Positions 45,301-54,300 of a DNA stretch of 64,000 bases are shown piece after piece. Source of the DNA: a virus. Position 1 is the stretch's first letter, and each line of letters starts with the position of its first letter. The notes under the pieces are model-generated. The model had not been told where the DNA came from and searched no databases. It worked only from the letters and a program-made list of their open reading frames with translations. The stretch covers positions 38,337-102,336 of IMG/VR virus record IMGVR_UViG_3300034105_004543; one strand, written 5' to 3'. The position numbers and the translations under genes were made by a program.

Positions 45301-46455
45301 ATTGATTTTATAAATATCTATGGAGGAAGTTACTATGAGCAATTCTATTTGCTTGTTGATAGAAATGGAATTGGTTTAACCGGTGGCTACCTTGAAGGTT
45401 CAGCTGGGACTATACAATTGCCGAAGGCAACCAACGATCAATCAGTTTATTATATAACAACAGAATTTTCAGCATCGGGTAGCTATTTTGGAAATGATTT
45501 CATAGCAGATTCCAATACTGGTACATATTTTCTTACTGCTACTATAACCGAACAAGGAACACCTAAATCATTTTATAAAACATTTGTTGATCAGCCATCA
45601 GCTTCGCTATATCTGCTTGACGTTGGGCTTTCCGGTTCAGATCAATACTATATAGCATATAGAAATAGCGCAAGTGTGGCTTTGCCACTTTATAACGTAG
45701 TTAAAACAGATATGAACGGGACTATTTTATCTAATATTAATTTTGGAAATGCTGCTATAAACTCATTCGCAACAACTTCCGATGCGGATGGTAGCATCTT
45801 TATGTCCGGTTATTATACTAATTATACTGGTATTACTGGAGATTCATACATATATTTGCCCCCTAATAGCGGATTTAGTTTATTATCCAAAAGATATAAA
45901 CCCGAACTTGGACTTAATATGGGACAAATAATATCTAGACCTGGATCCGGAGCTTGGACATGGTGTGATGTACATTCGGCAGATAGCGGAATGAAAATAC
46001 CACTTATGACTACTGTAGTTTTCAATAATTATGCATCGAATCTATATGGCAAGAAAAATAACAAATGGATACTTGGTAACTCCATAACGGGGGAGGAAAT
46101 TTTAAACGTAAAGAACACACCTTATTTCATTTATACCTTTACAACCTCTGGTAACTATACTATTTATAATAGTGTTGAGGACGCAGCTGGTAATGTGTAT
46201 ATAAAGACCAATCCTGGGTACATTGAAGTTATAGACCATAAACAAAAAAATCCGGACGATAAACGACCGGATTCTGTGGATTCTTTTGATTATGGAGAAC
46301 CTGATGTTTTTCCTGGCAGGGATTATCAAGCCGCTAAATTAGCTAAGGATCTTGCTGAGGAAGAGTCATCAATACTTAGTGATAATATCATCCCGTTTGG
46401 TGTAGGATTCACAGTTTATAATAATCCTGATGCAACATTTAGGAAGGATGTGTAA
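42361..46455 (+). CDS. Large tail protein with two-component-regulator-type propeller repeats
   Basis: This is a 1364-residue protein. Residues about 10-390 show repeated blade-like units. The clearest, SDNIHSLDLDEDGNLWIGTD then LGISFFDGKKFWNY (about 228-262), is a close match to the Reg_prop repeat known from periplasmic sensor propellers of Bacteroidota. Less strict copies occur before and after it (DVLWAGVAQG near 63, NSLWVLCYNDLAYFN near 350). From about 400 to the end there are Gly/Ser/Thr-rich strand domains and a short charged C-terminus (AAKLAKDLAEEE). It has no signal peptide or transmembrane segment, so it is not a sensor; a virion adhesin is most likely. It converges on the leftward phoH gene with a 16-nt gap. 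Confidence 0.65.
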   Translation: MASYGLIMNQIALDSEFYVWGSGQDIRKYNGTSWEYYDHTNSAVPSGSPYFLDTRSIDIDNEDVLWAGVAQGPTSGLNEFAVFSMDIKDVSVGNKWKFSDLGVFDQPQEISLVYACPFGDDVLVFSTPLNGIGGTGASGYTEVSGVTGGRLFYYLKTIDKWRETVPGYKWPHIYDIKAKGYDGNDYFYYVATSEGLYIMPEGSQEIQYLNGTGEIIEQVEVYNTKTSGILSDNIHSLDLDEDGNLWIGTDLGISFFDGKKFWNYSFEDYLGYNAPATKIISRPNGHVYFTLGDGELQQGTGFWHFNGSTFDQFDTSNNSIKMTNNNVLDLKLIKHNTKQGDTTLYENSLWVLCYNDLAYFNYDQPHIYGSSKYAGATGWNFTYFNDYELPIAISLPKVNKYTWTYPEWMVYQDEYLVNRFPGLDERNLFLTTRLSDIADGKAGKQAYWNNWPIESFEETQIGNSINSPYFQDQITLLQLSPPGSGGIYVGDITITCSTTIKTRNGTKYYIGGYLTGNVLATFGYRNRYQGEPATLRNLNPTLGGVCNSLSYPSYSQDYGTMGFVVCYNEYGEVEAIAPFRGYKTYVQDIAPSEDGNFVAVSGYFSRFIEDGPYIWDSLEGENALRGGPTGAPAGLTNINYYNEHSTEYPWIGGGNSIAGSGDWLYATADPPTFGGFGIGFENNQVLEEIIWFSFNYNDTVPDNQTGLLRSLVTGNSITITGVSSYLIESIQSVPGYTGLKYNVKYASGAKGSLPQSIGDTFTFTFYDYASDVFPLVRLLRSRTSSWNTNSWINDSPFVAKIGRDLGGVTSFSGLGSNSDYHSDVRKSYRGLGFRHFPAIYASIGTDIKESKVDVTKYSIDLSLKSQVDLRLNGRNPGDMSTLKNLWNRSNDGYYTSDKILGTTYPISQSTAWWGDSVLSYVRLLSDDLSLAATITSATYQTFPQGTKIRATRFLSSTKSMQNDTSTIITGVSSTSFSMAGIDFINIYGGSYYEQFYLLVDRNGIGLTGGYLEGSAGTIQLPKATNDQSVYYITTEFSASGSYFGNDFIADSNTGTYFLTATITEQGTPKSFYKTFVDQPSASLYLLDVGLSGSDQYYIAYRNSASVALPLYNVVKTDMNGTILSNINFGNAAINSFATTSDADGSIFMSGYYTNYTGITGDSYIYLPPNSGFSLLSKRYKPELGLNMGQIISRPGSGAWTWCDVHSADSGMKIPLMTTVVFNNYASNLYGKKNNKWILGNSITGEEILNVKNTPYFIYTFTTSGNYTIYNSVEDAAGNVYIKTNPGYIEVIDHKQKNPDDKRPDSVDSFDYGEPDVFPGRDYQAAKLAKDLAEEESSILSDNIIPFGVGFTVYNNPDATFRKDV

Positions 46456-46471
46456 ATATGTATAGTTCCTA

Positions 46472-47245
46472 CTAATCTAAATTATTTTCCTCCTTATATT
46501 TTTCATAATTATCGGTAAGTTCAACAAGAATTGGGTTTCTAACTATATCATCCCTTGTAAAAGTAAATGAATCGCATTGACCCACTCCATTCGCTATTTT
46601 TTCGTAAAAAGTTAGTAGATCTTTTTTTCTTGTTTTCAAGTCCCATTGTGTAACATCCCCACATATGATTATTCTTGAATTGTGACCCATTCTGGTTACA
46701 ACCAACATTATTTGCCTAAGATCCGCATTTTGTGCTTCGTCCAATATAAGTATCGTGTCATCAAAAGTTCGGCTCCTCATGAATGCTAAAGGTTGCATAT
46801 CGATGGTTTTTGTATCAGTCATCAGCTTTATTTTTTCCTTAGCTTTAAGTATTTTTTCCATATTAGAAATATATCCCTCCATATAGGGAGCTATTTTTTC
46901 ATCAACAGATCCCGGAAGAAACCCTAAGTTTTCACCGGCTTCAACTGCTGGTCTTGCTAGAATTATTTTGGAATGCTCCCCTTTTCTTATAAGATCCAGT
47001 GCTGCATAGCATGCAACAAAGGTTTTCGCTGTACCTGCGGGACCTGTACAAACTGTTAGAAAATTATTTTCAATCGTTTTGAAGAATTTTAACTGGGAAT
47101 CAGTAAATTTGATGTAATTAAAATCTTCTTTTTGAAGAATTGGACCTTTCGGTGTGCTGTCAGTTTTAGTTATTCCTGTTGATTTAATTTGATTTTTTTC
47201 AACGTTAACCGGGATTGGTTCATTTTTTGTTTTTTTTCTTGGCAT
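46472..47245 (-). CDS. phoH: PhoH-like ATPase
   Basis: This 257-residue protein has the PhoH P-loop ATPase core: Walker A GPAGTAKT (residues 68-75), KIILARPAVEAGENLGFLPG, Walker B TILILDEAQN, TRMGHNSRIIICGDVTQWD, and the sensor/arginine part FTRDDIVRNPILVELTDNY. All usual catalytic residues are present. The N-terminal 40 residues are polar and unstructured. PhoH is common in phages of many hosts; it has been linked to phosphate stress and RNA metabolism, but its phage role is not settled. It lies on the - strand between late fibre genes. No GATATATA precedes it on its own strand, so it may be transcribed early or middle. Confidence 0.95.
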   Translation of the reverse strand: MPRKKTKNEPIPVNVEKNQIKSTGITKTDSTPKGPILQKEDFNYIKFTDSQLKFFKTIENNFLTVCTGPAGTAKTFVACYAALDLIRKGEHSKIILARPAVEAGENLGFLPGSVDEKIAPYMEGYISNMEKILKAKEKIKLMTDTKTIDMQPLAFMRSRTFDDTILILDEAQNADLRQIMLVVTRMGHNSRIIICGDVTQWDLKTRKKDLLTFYEKIANGVGQCDSFTFTRDDIVRNPILVELTDNYEKYKEENNLD

Positions 47246-47325
47246 TTGAAAATTTGTTTTGTTTTATTTATTTAATAAGAACATTTTAAATCAACATTAA
47301 GGTTTGTAGTGTTGATTTGAACATA

Positions 47326-47333
47326 GATATATA
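47326..47333 (+). promoter_or_regulatory. Candidate late promoter GATATATA
   Basis: GATATATA lies in the 116-nt divergent gap between phoH and the next + strand gene, 28 nt before the ATG at 47362. The leader is A-rich (AAAAAACAAATAAAAGAAAA). Confidence 0.55.
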
Positions 47334-47361
47334 TTTAACTTAAAAAACAAATAAAAGAAAA

Positions 47362-48267
47362 ATGGCAACAGTAAACATTAATGAAATCTTAGGATCCGAC
47401 TCCATTTCTGGATCTAGAGTAACTATAAATTCTAACTTTCTCGTACTCCAAAATTGGATTAATGGTTATGTTAGCGTTTTCGGTATAGATACAACAAACG
47501 GTATATTGGATCTTTCCGGTGCTTCGACAGGTAAAGTTCAGGCAAAGATAGGTAGATTCGATTCCTTATCACTTCCATCGAGTGGTACTTCAGCAGCATC
47601 AATCAGCTCCGCTGGAGCAGCTTTATTTTCCAGTGTACAGACAACAACATTTATTTCCTCCGGAGCTTTATATGCAAATGGATCTGTAGCATTCGGGACA
47701 AGTTCAAGTTTTACCGTTGGTGGAACAGCATCCTTTAATTCCCAGCTGGTAGCAAATTCTGCTATTTTATTAGGACCACAAGGAAGAATAACTGGGCAGA
47801 ACACAACATTTGTTAATGGTGCTACTGTTGGACAAGCATTTGCTGCTAATAATGTAGGGGGAGGTGGGGTAGCTACATCATTAAACTCCCCATATTCGAT
47901 AACAGGTTTAGAAGATGTTATCTATGCAAATTGTGGTTCCACCGGATTTTATATGAAAGTTTGTGACGGCACTTCGCCAGTCGGTGGTACCGCTCCTAGT
48001 ATAGCAGCAGGTACGAGAATAACTATAATTAATACTTCAGCTTCAGCTGGATATATCGTAACTGGAGTTACAGGATCTCCTACATATTACACTGGATTTA
48101 ATACTGCAGCGTTATATGGTGGATTCAATTCACCAGGTATAACTGCTTCAGCTGGTAAAGCTTATAGATCTTCAGTAACTCTTCAATGGGAACCAAGAGT
48201 TGGTAAGGGTCAAGCAACACAAAATGGATCTTGGGTAGTTCTAAGCCATAGTAATATGACATTATAA
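47362..48267 (+). CDS. Fibre-like or decoration virion protein
   Basis: This 301-residue protein is Ser/Thr/Gly/Ala-rich with few charges. It opens MATVNINEILGSDSISGSRV, then INSNFLVLQNWINGY, which resembles the (K/R)-(I/L)-N-x-NF opening of the fibre paralogues at 60652, 62233 and 63924. The middle is beta-repeat-like (SGALYANGSVAFGTSSSFTV). The C-terminal domain includes VIYANCGSTGFYMKVCDGTS. It is the first gene after the promoter. The composition and clean codon use suggest an abundant virion component; the exact place (fibre, decoration) is open. Confidence 0.55.
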   Translation: MATVNINEILGSDSISGSRVTINSNFLVLQNWINGYVSVFGIDTTNGILDLSGASTGKVQAKIGRFDSLSLPSSGTSAASISSAGAALFSSVQTTTFISSGALYANGSVAFGTSSSFTVGGTASFNSQLVANSAILLGPQGRITGQNTTFVNGATVGQAFAANNVGGGGVATSLNSPYSITGLEDVIYANCGSTGFYMKVCDGTSPVGGTAPSIAAGTRITIINTSASAGYIVTGVTGSPTYYTGFNTAALYGGFNSPGITASAGKAYRSSVTLQWEPRVGKGQATQNGSWVVLSHSNMTL

Positions 48268-48277
48268 AATAAAATAT

Positions 48278-49144
48278 ATGCAAGTAATTTATAAAATAAA
48301 AAATATTTTGGATTCTAAATTTTATATAGGTAGTTCCATTGATTTCGATAGGAGAAGAGAAAGACATATATATGAACTCAGAAAGGGTATACACGCAAAT
48401 AAACATTTATTGAATGCGTGGAAAAAATTTGGTGAGCCCTCGTTTATATTTGAAATAGTGGAGATAGTAAACGATTCAAAAATTTTATTGGAAAGAGAAC
48501 AGTATTATATCGATACTACGGAAGCTTGCGATTGTAAAATTGGTTATAATATTTCGAAAACTGCTGGCAGCTGGTTGGGCAATAGACATACGGAGGAAAC
48601 TAAAAATAAAATAAGTAAAAAAATATCTGGTACTATACATAGCGACGAATCAAAAAAACTGATGTCAAAAAATAGTCCTAGACTTTCCGGCGATAAGCAT
48701 CCTATGTATGGTATTAAACATTCCGATGAATCTGTGAATAAAATGAAAAATTCTAGTAAAAGAATTTCTGGGTATAATCATCCAATGTTTGGAAAAAAAT
48801 TAACTGATGATCAGATTTGTGTGTTATCTGAAAAATCTTCCGGTGAAAATAATCCCATGTATGGCATTAATGTATATAATACATGGATAGAAAAATATGG
48901 CTATGATATTGCAAAAGAAATGTGGAACGATTGTAATAAAAGAAGATCTCTAAATTGTTTAAATAAAGGAACAAAGGGTGTAATCCAAATGACTATTTTA
49001 GGTAAGTATATTTGTGAATTTATATCATTAACAGAGGCATTTACTAATACAGGAATAAATGTTAGTTCAATATCGCAGGTATGTAAAGGTAATAAAAATA
49101 CCGCAGGCGGATATAAATGGGAATATAAAAATAAAATAAATTAA
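48278..49144 (+). mobile_element. Free-standing GIY-YIG homing endonuclease
   Basis: This is a 288-residue protein. The N-terminal GIY-YIG nuclease domain covers about residues 1-95: VIYKI stands at the GIY position, FYIGSS (15-20), a catalytic Arg within DRRRERH, and the metal-binding Glu near LLEREQYYID. Several NUMOD3-type repeats follow (GNRHTEETKNKIS, GYNHPMFGKKLT, GENNPMYGI). The last 55 residues are a NUMOD1/IENR-like helix-turn-helix (ISQVCKGNKNTAGGYKW). It sits 10 nt after one virion gene and 5 nt before the next with no promoter of its own, so it is co-transcribed with them. Nothing suggests an intron. Confidence 0.93.
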
Positions 49145-49149
49145 ATAAT

Positions 49150-51366
49150 ATGGCAAAAACCCCATTTGTGAGGCCCCTTCAGGTCCAGGGAGGTACATTC
49201 TATAGTTTCTCTTCGTCAGCGGAGGATCTTTCATTTACATTTAATAACACATCCAATAAATTTAGATTCTCTAAATTTGCACTTCTAAACATACCTAATT
49301 TTGATGACGGTACGGGTACCACTGGGGGATTTGCTAATTACGCTAAGCTAAATGCACCTGATAGTGCATTCTTGGATTATGCAAATTCATCTAGAGTAAT
49401 CATAACGGGAAATGGAAATATAGATTTCTCCCAGAGTTTTCAAAGCTATTGCTTGAACCTGGAATCAACCATAACCGGAACCGATGATTATGATTCATCG
49501 CTTAAGCAAAACGTATCGGAGAGAATATTTTTTAAGTGGTTAAAGGAGATTGGTGCTATAAGATGGAGAAATGCAAATAATAGTGAGGTCGCAGGATCAT
49601 TGAATCAGACAATAGTAACATACGATTCTGCTGGTTTACCAGTAACACAAAAAAGATATGCAGAGGGTGATGCTCCTGCAGGTACAACTGGATCTAGAGG
49701 AATGACTGGTGCTGGATATAATAGAGTTGTTCAGTATGTTGGTAATCTTGATATAGTAAATTCTGTAAAAAATTCAACAAATGCATATTCAGAAGTTTAT
49801 GTTTATGTTCCTACCAAAGATGGTAATTCACCCACGGTTTTATTTAAAAATGTGGTTGATACCAATTATTATCCCGATTATCAATGGACTAATAATCCAC
49901 CAAATCCACTTAATGATGAATATCTGCATGGTAGAAATTATGACGAGACAAATCCTAGTGGTCTTACGAACCTTGCTATATTTGATGATGATGTTCTAGG
50001 ATCACCTACATCTTCATACATTGACACCTATACTGGTACATCATATACTGGAAATTGGTATTCACCTAGAGATACAGCAAATACATATTTTACTGATTCC
50101 CAATCGGCATTTACTGATCCTTCAAATTATCTTATAACCAAGAGTGCTAATAATATTGATGTAACCTACGTTAGAAGTAAACTTGATTCAATAGGTATAG
50201 ATTTTGATCCCAACTCATACCAGGGTATAATAGGCAATCCTAATATATCAACACTTGAAGAATTTAATGCAACTGCTGATTCATCGGATTTTGAATTCAA
50301 TGCTATTTTGATATACTATGATGTTTATGATCCTGCTACACCTTCCAATGTGGCTACTAATCTTTATGGTGTACTGTTTATTGATGATGTTAATCTAAAT
50401 AGCGGTGATACATTTATACCTAGACTTCAAAAAAATAGACCAAATCCAGTAACTAAATTAAATGGTAATTCCTATGGATTTAAGATCAATCTTAAATTTG
50501 ATACTGATATAGACCAAACCGGGGTTGAACAAGCTATAAATGATTACTCCCCCTTCTCATTGTCCATGTTTATGGACTCTATGAATGTGTTACAAGACGC
50601 TAGCTCAACATTAAATAATGCTGCAACTGAATTCATAGATCTTAGCAACAGGGTCACTAATTTAGAAAATATAACCCTATCGTCATCGACAACAATCAAT
50701 ATTGATAGAAGAATATCACAACTGGAACAAGCATTTGCAGCTAATCAGGCATTATTTAATAACACTCAAGCGGTAATGGGGCTTATAAATCAGAATTATG
50801 ATTTGGTTAGAGCTATTATTAACAATCAAACTAGTGTTGAAGTAACATATAATTTAGATGTTTTAAAACAAGGTCCGGGTGTCCTCTTAGATAGATCAAC
50901 CCCAAATCAGGTTGTTATCACTAATGCGAGTCAGGATTTTAATATGATAAACACATTAGGAGTTGGTACATTTACACAAAATGGTGATAATACGATAGAA
51001 CTTTTAACTTTCTCCAATTATTATAAACATATAAACAATTCCACTCCATTAACGCTGACTGGTGATTTAACAATAAGAATAGATGACAGTAAAACAAATT
51101 GGAAGAATGGGCAGAGATTTAGATTGTCTTTCGGCGATGAAATATTTCCGGGTAATTACATAATAAATATAGTTACCAATGCCCTTGGTAAATACCCTAT
51201 TTCCAATCCTACAACAAGTGCATATTCCACAATTATAGTATCTTTAGACGATAGTGTATTTTTATCCCAGGAATATGAACCAGTTTTTGATATAGTCTGT
51301 ATAGACGGGGATAATCTCAAATTCCAGGTTGATGTGATAGGAAAAAGTTTAACAAATAATCAATAA
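49150..51366 (+). CDS. Tail/baseplate structural protein
   Basis: This is a 738-residue protein. Strand-rich N-terminal domains (GGTFYSFSSSAEDLSFTFNN, LSNV-like repeats) are followed by the block SFQSYCLNLESTIT and KQNVSERIFFKWLKEIGAIR near 105-145, which looks conserved. A predicted coiled-coil stretch (ATEFIDLSNRVTNLENI, RRISQLEQAFAANQALFNN) lies near residues 495-545. A C-terminal domain follows. Coiled coil plus head and tail domains suit a trimeric fibre or wedge-attached protein. No specific family is recognised. It is in the operon from the promoter at 47326, separated from its neighbour by the homing endonuclease. Confidence 0.6.
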   Translation: MAKTPFVRPLQVQGGTFYSFSSSAEDLSFTFNNTSNKFRFSKFALLNIPNFDDGTGTTGGFANYAKLNAPDSAFLDYANSSRVIITGNGNIDFSQSFQSYCLNLESTITGTDDYDSSLKQNVSERIFFKWLKEIGAIRWRNANNSEVAGSLNQTIVTYDSAGLPVTQKRYAEGDAPAGTTGSRGMTGAGYNRVVQYVGNLDIVNSVKNSTNAYSEVYVYVPTKDGNSPTVLFKNVVDTNYYPDYQWTNNPPNPLNDEYLHGRNYDETNPSGLTNLAIFDDDVLGSPTSSYIDTYTGTSYTGNWYSPRDTANTYFTDSQSAFTDPSNYLITKSANNIDVTYVRSKLDSIGIDFDPNSYQGIIGNPNISTLEEFNATADSSDFEFNAILIYYDVYDPATPSNVATNLYGVLFIDDVNLNSGDTFIPRLQKNRPNPVTKLNGNSYGFKINLKFDTDIDQTGVEQAINDYSPFSLSMFMDSMNVLQDASSTLNNAATEFIDLSNRVTNLENITLSSSTTINIDRRISQLEQAFAANQALFNNTQAVMGLINQNYDLVRAIINNQTSVEVTYNLDVLKQGPGVLLDRSTPNQVVITNASQDFNMINTLGVGTFTQNGDNTIELLTFSNYYKHINNSTPLTLTGDLTIRIDDSKTNWKNGQRFRLSFGDEIFPGNYIINIVTNALGKYPISNPTTSAYSTIIVSLDDSVFLSQEYEPVFDIVCIDGDNLKFQVDVIGKSLTNNQ

Positions 51367-51379
51367 AAAATAAACAAAA

Positions 51380-54300
51380 ATGTCAGGAACACAAAATACC
51401 ATAAGTTCTTTAGTAGCTCAGTTTCTAAGACTTCAGAAGAATTCTCTCGAAATAATGAACGGGTTGAATCAAGTGGCTGTATCAACAAACAATACGGTGT
51501 CAATAGAGGTTCTTGATGAACAGGGTTTACCTAAAACCGCAAATATACCTTCCTATGGATTTCTTAGAGGTGAAATAGATAGATTGGATTCAAATATAAA
51601 ATCTCTTGCAGGAATCGGGGATTCCTCATCGACCGTTAGAAATCCTGATGGAACATATTCTCAGGTTTTTAAAGTGGAAACACTAAAAAATCCACCTAGT
51701 TTATCCAATCTAGCTGTACCTAGTACATTTAGCGTCAAAGACAATTGGTTCTTTGAAAGTTTTTTAAGTCCCCTTCTTTATATAAGCATAAACGTAACTG
51801 GGCAGATAGCAGATGGCGCGGATAGAATAGTCGTTAAAAGGGTAATAGCAAACACACAAACCGATGAGCAGAAATCTTATTTTGATTCTGCTATAAAGGG
51901 AAGAAACGATTTAACATACGATCAATATTTAGCTGCATTAAGTGATAATGGTATAGGCTATTTTGTTGATGAGGACATAGTCCAATTACCGCTAAGAACC
52001 ATAAGATACATTGGAAATTTTGGAGTTATAAGTTATTATGATGATACTGTTACTACGGTGGATCAGAATGGAAATTCATTCCAAGAGACCAGAAGAAACT
52101 ATAAACTCGATAAGATAACATATACTGACGCATCAACAGAGATAAAGGACGGAAAGAGTCTGAATGTTAATGATCAAATATCGACACCAGATGGAAGCTT
52201 ATACAAGATAACTTCAGTGGATAGGGATCAAGCATCAATACAGGCTAAAAGAGTTTCTGGCTATCAGCCTATACAGATAGGTGCGAATAGTATATCCATA
52301 TCATCAACCGACTTTGGACCTAGATATGTCCAAGTAAATGTCGGGTATAATGAAAGACAAGGAGTATTCTTCAAGACCATAGACGATAATTTTAACATTG
52401 TTAGTGCTAATTGGTCAACTGGTGTTGTTTTCTGGAGCAATGAATTAAAAACCAAAAATTCTAAGGGAGAGGTAGTAAATCTTGAAACGTATTATCTCAA
52501 TGAGGTTTCTGATCTGGGTAAGGTTTTCCTTGGCACTGCAAAGGAAAATAGGATTCCTGCCATACAGGGTCTTAGACCTGATGCACCTCTGGTAACTATT
52601 GATAGTTTTAAAGTTGTACAAATAAACAAGCAAGTTACTGATTCAACATCGGTTAAGGTTGTTGAAGATAAATTAAATCTTAAAACCACTCTAAAAAGCG
52701 AAATTGATTCATTGGATCAGTCAATAGCAGGAACCAGACTTGAGCTTAATGCAAGTTTATCCAGATTCGTTACACGCTCAAGAGGTATCCGTAGATTTTT
52801 TGACAATAGATTCGGATTTGATAATGATAACGGTATCAATGTTCCAAATAGAAACTATGATAATATCATAACCAATAGTAATATAACCTCTCCACCAGGA
52901 ACTGACGTTTCCTCAATAAGAGCAAATTTAAACAGTTTGATTGACGAGAGAACGAAGAAAGCTCAGCTATATGCTTCCCTTGTTGATGAGGTTAATGTTC
53001 TTGTTAAGGATGTTCCACAGATAGTTGAACCTCCAAAATATAGAGTTAGAGGATTTTGGCCCTTTCCTGCTCCCAAAATTGATCCAACAACGGGGGCTCA
53101 GGAAGTTATACAATTTAACGTAAAGTATAGATATCTTAGTAATGGTGGTGCTTCACAGCCAGCCGAGCAGATAGAATTTGTTGATAATGACGGTGCAAAA
53201 AAGAATGCGGCATTCTCGAATTGGACTGAGTATAAAACCGATATAAGAAAGAAAAATTATGACGAGACTAAAGGTATCTATGTTTGGTCATCTGAGGTAA
53301 CTTCTGATGCAAATGTGCAAAATGTGAATCAACTCGATATACCTATAACTAAAGGTGAGAGAGTGGAAATACAAATATCATCAGTATCTGAGGCAGGTTG
53401 GCCGGAAAATCCTTTAGTGTCAGATTATTCGGCTTCTGTAATTATACAGTTTCCAGATAATTTAGCAGTTACTGGTGTGGCTGATACTCTTAATGCTAAT
53501 ATTCAGGATGCTGCTCTAGTTCAGATGCAAAGAACACTCGATTCCCAAGGTTTGCCTTCGCATCTTTCGCAACAATTTACAGCGGGAAATAATACATTTT
53601 ATCACGACACCAACGGAATAGCTAGTGGATTTTTTACTAGTTCAGGAACTGTAATAAGTTTATTTGATAAAATAACGGATCTTCAGAATCAGATAACATT
53701 ACTTACTTCTCAATTAAGTAGGGCTAAAGGTGTACTTGAAATTTATATTCTAGATTCAAATAATAATAAGATCAAGGTATCTAAGGGATCTACAGTTAAA
53801 ATAACTTCTGGTTTCTATGCCGATATATTTTCTGATCCCCTTGGGTCTGATGCAGGTAGAACAGCATCATTCACATATAATCTCCAGCTTTTTAATCAAC
53901 AAGCATCGAGTGTTGAACTTGCATCCATTATACCAGGAGGTCTCTCACAGAGAGCTCCATCTACAGTAGCCTCGACTTTTCCTGTCGGTTATAATGATAA
54001 TCTTAGATATGGTGATTGTCCGATTTCAATAACTTCTTTAACGCTGGCTGATCCCTCGATAGCTAGCAATGAATCATTTAGACAAGCTCCTCCTTTTGCA
54101 TCAGCCAATGCTTATTCACAGTATGTGTATCCTAGATTTAAAACTGTTGGTTACGATCAGCCTCTTTATCAGAGTGATCCATCACTAGCTAATTATTTTA
54201 CTAGCTCTTTTGATAATAGTTACAAATACGACGGTAGTGGTAACACTCTAATAACCAATTTCAATATTACAAAAAATGGTACCACCTCAACATATCCACA

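Noticed and set aside
42361-46455. Hybrid two-component sensor protein, from the Reg_prop repeat
   Set aside because: There is no signal peptide, transmembrane segment, kinase or receiver domain, and the gene sits in a late tail operon.
48278-49144. Intron-encoded status for the GIY-YIG gene
   Set aside because: Both flanking genes appear complete with their own start and stop, and the gaps are only 10 and 5 nt, too short for intron ends.
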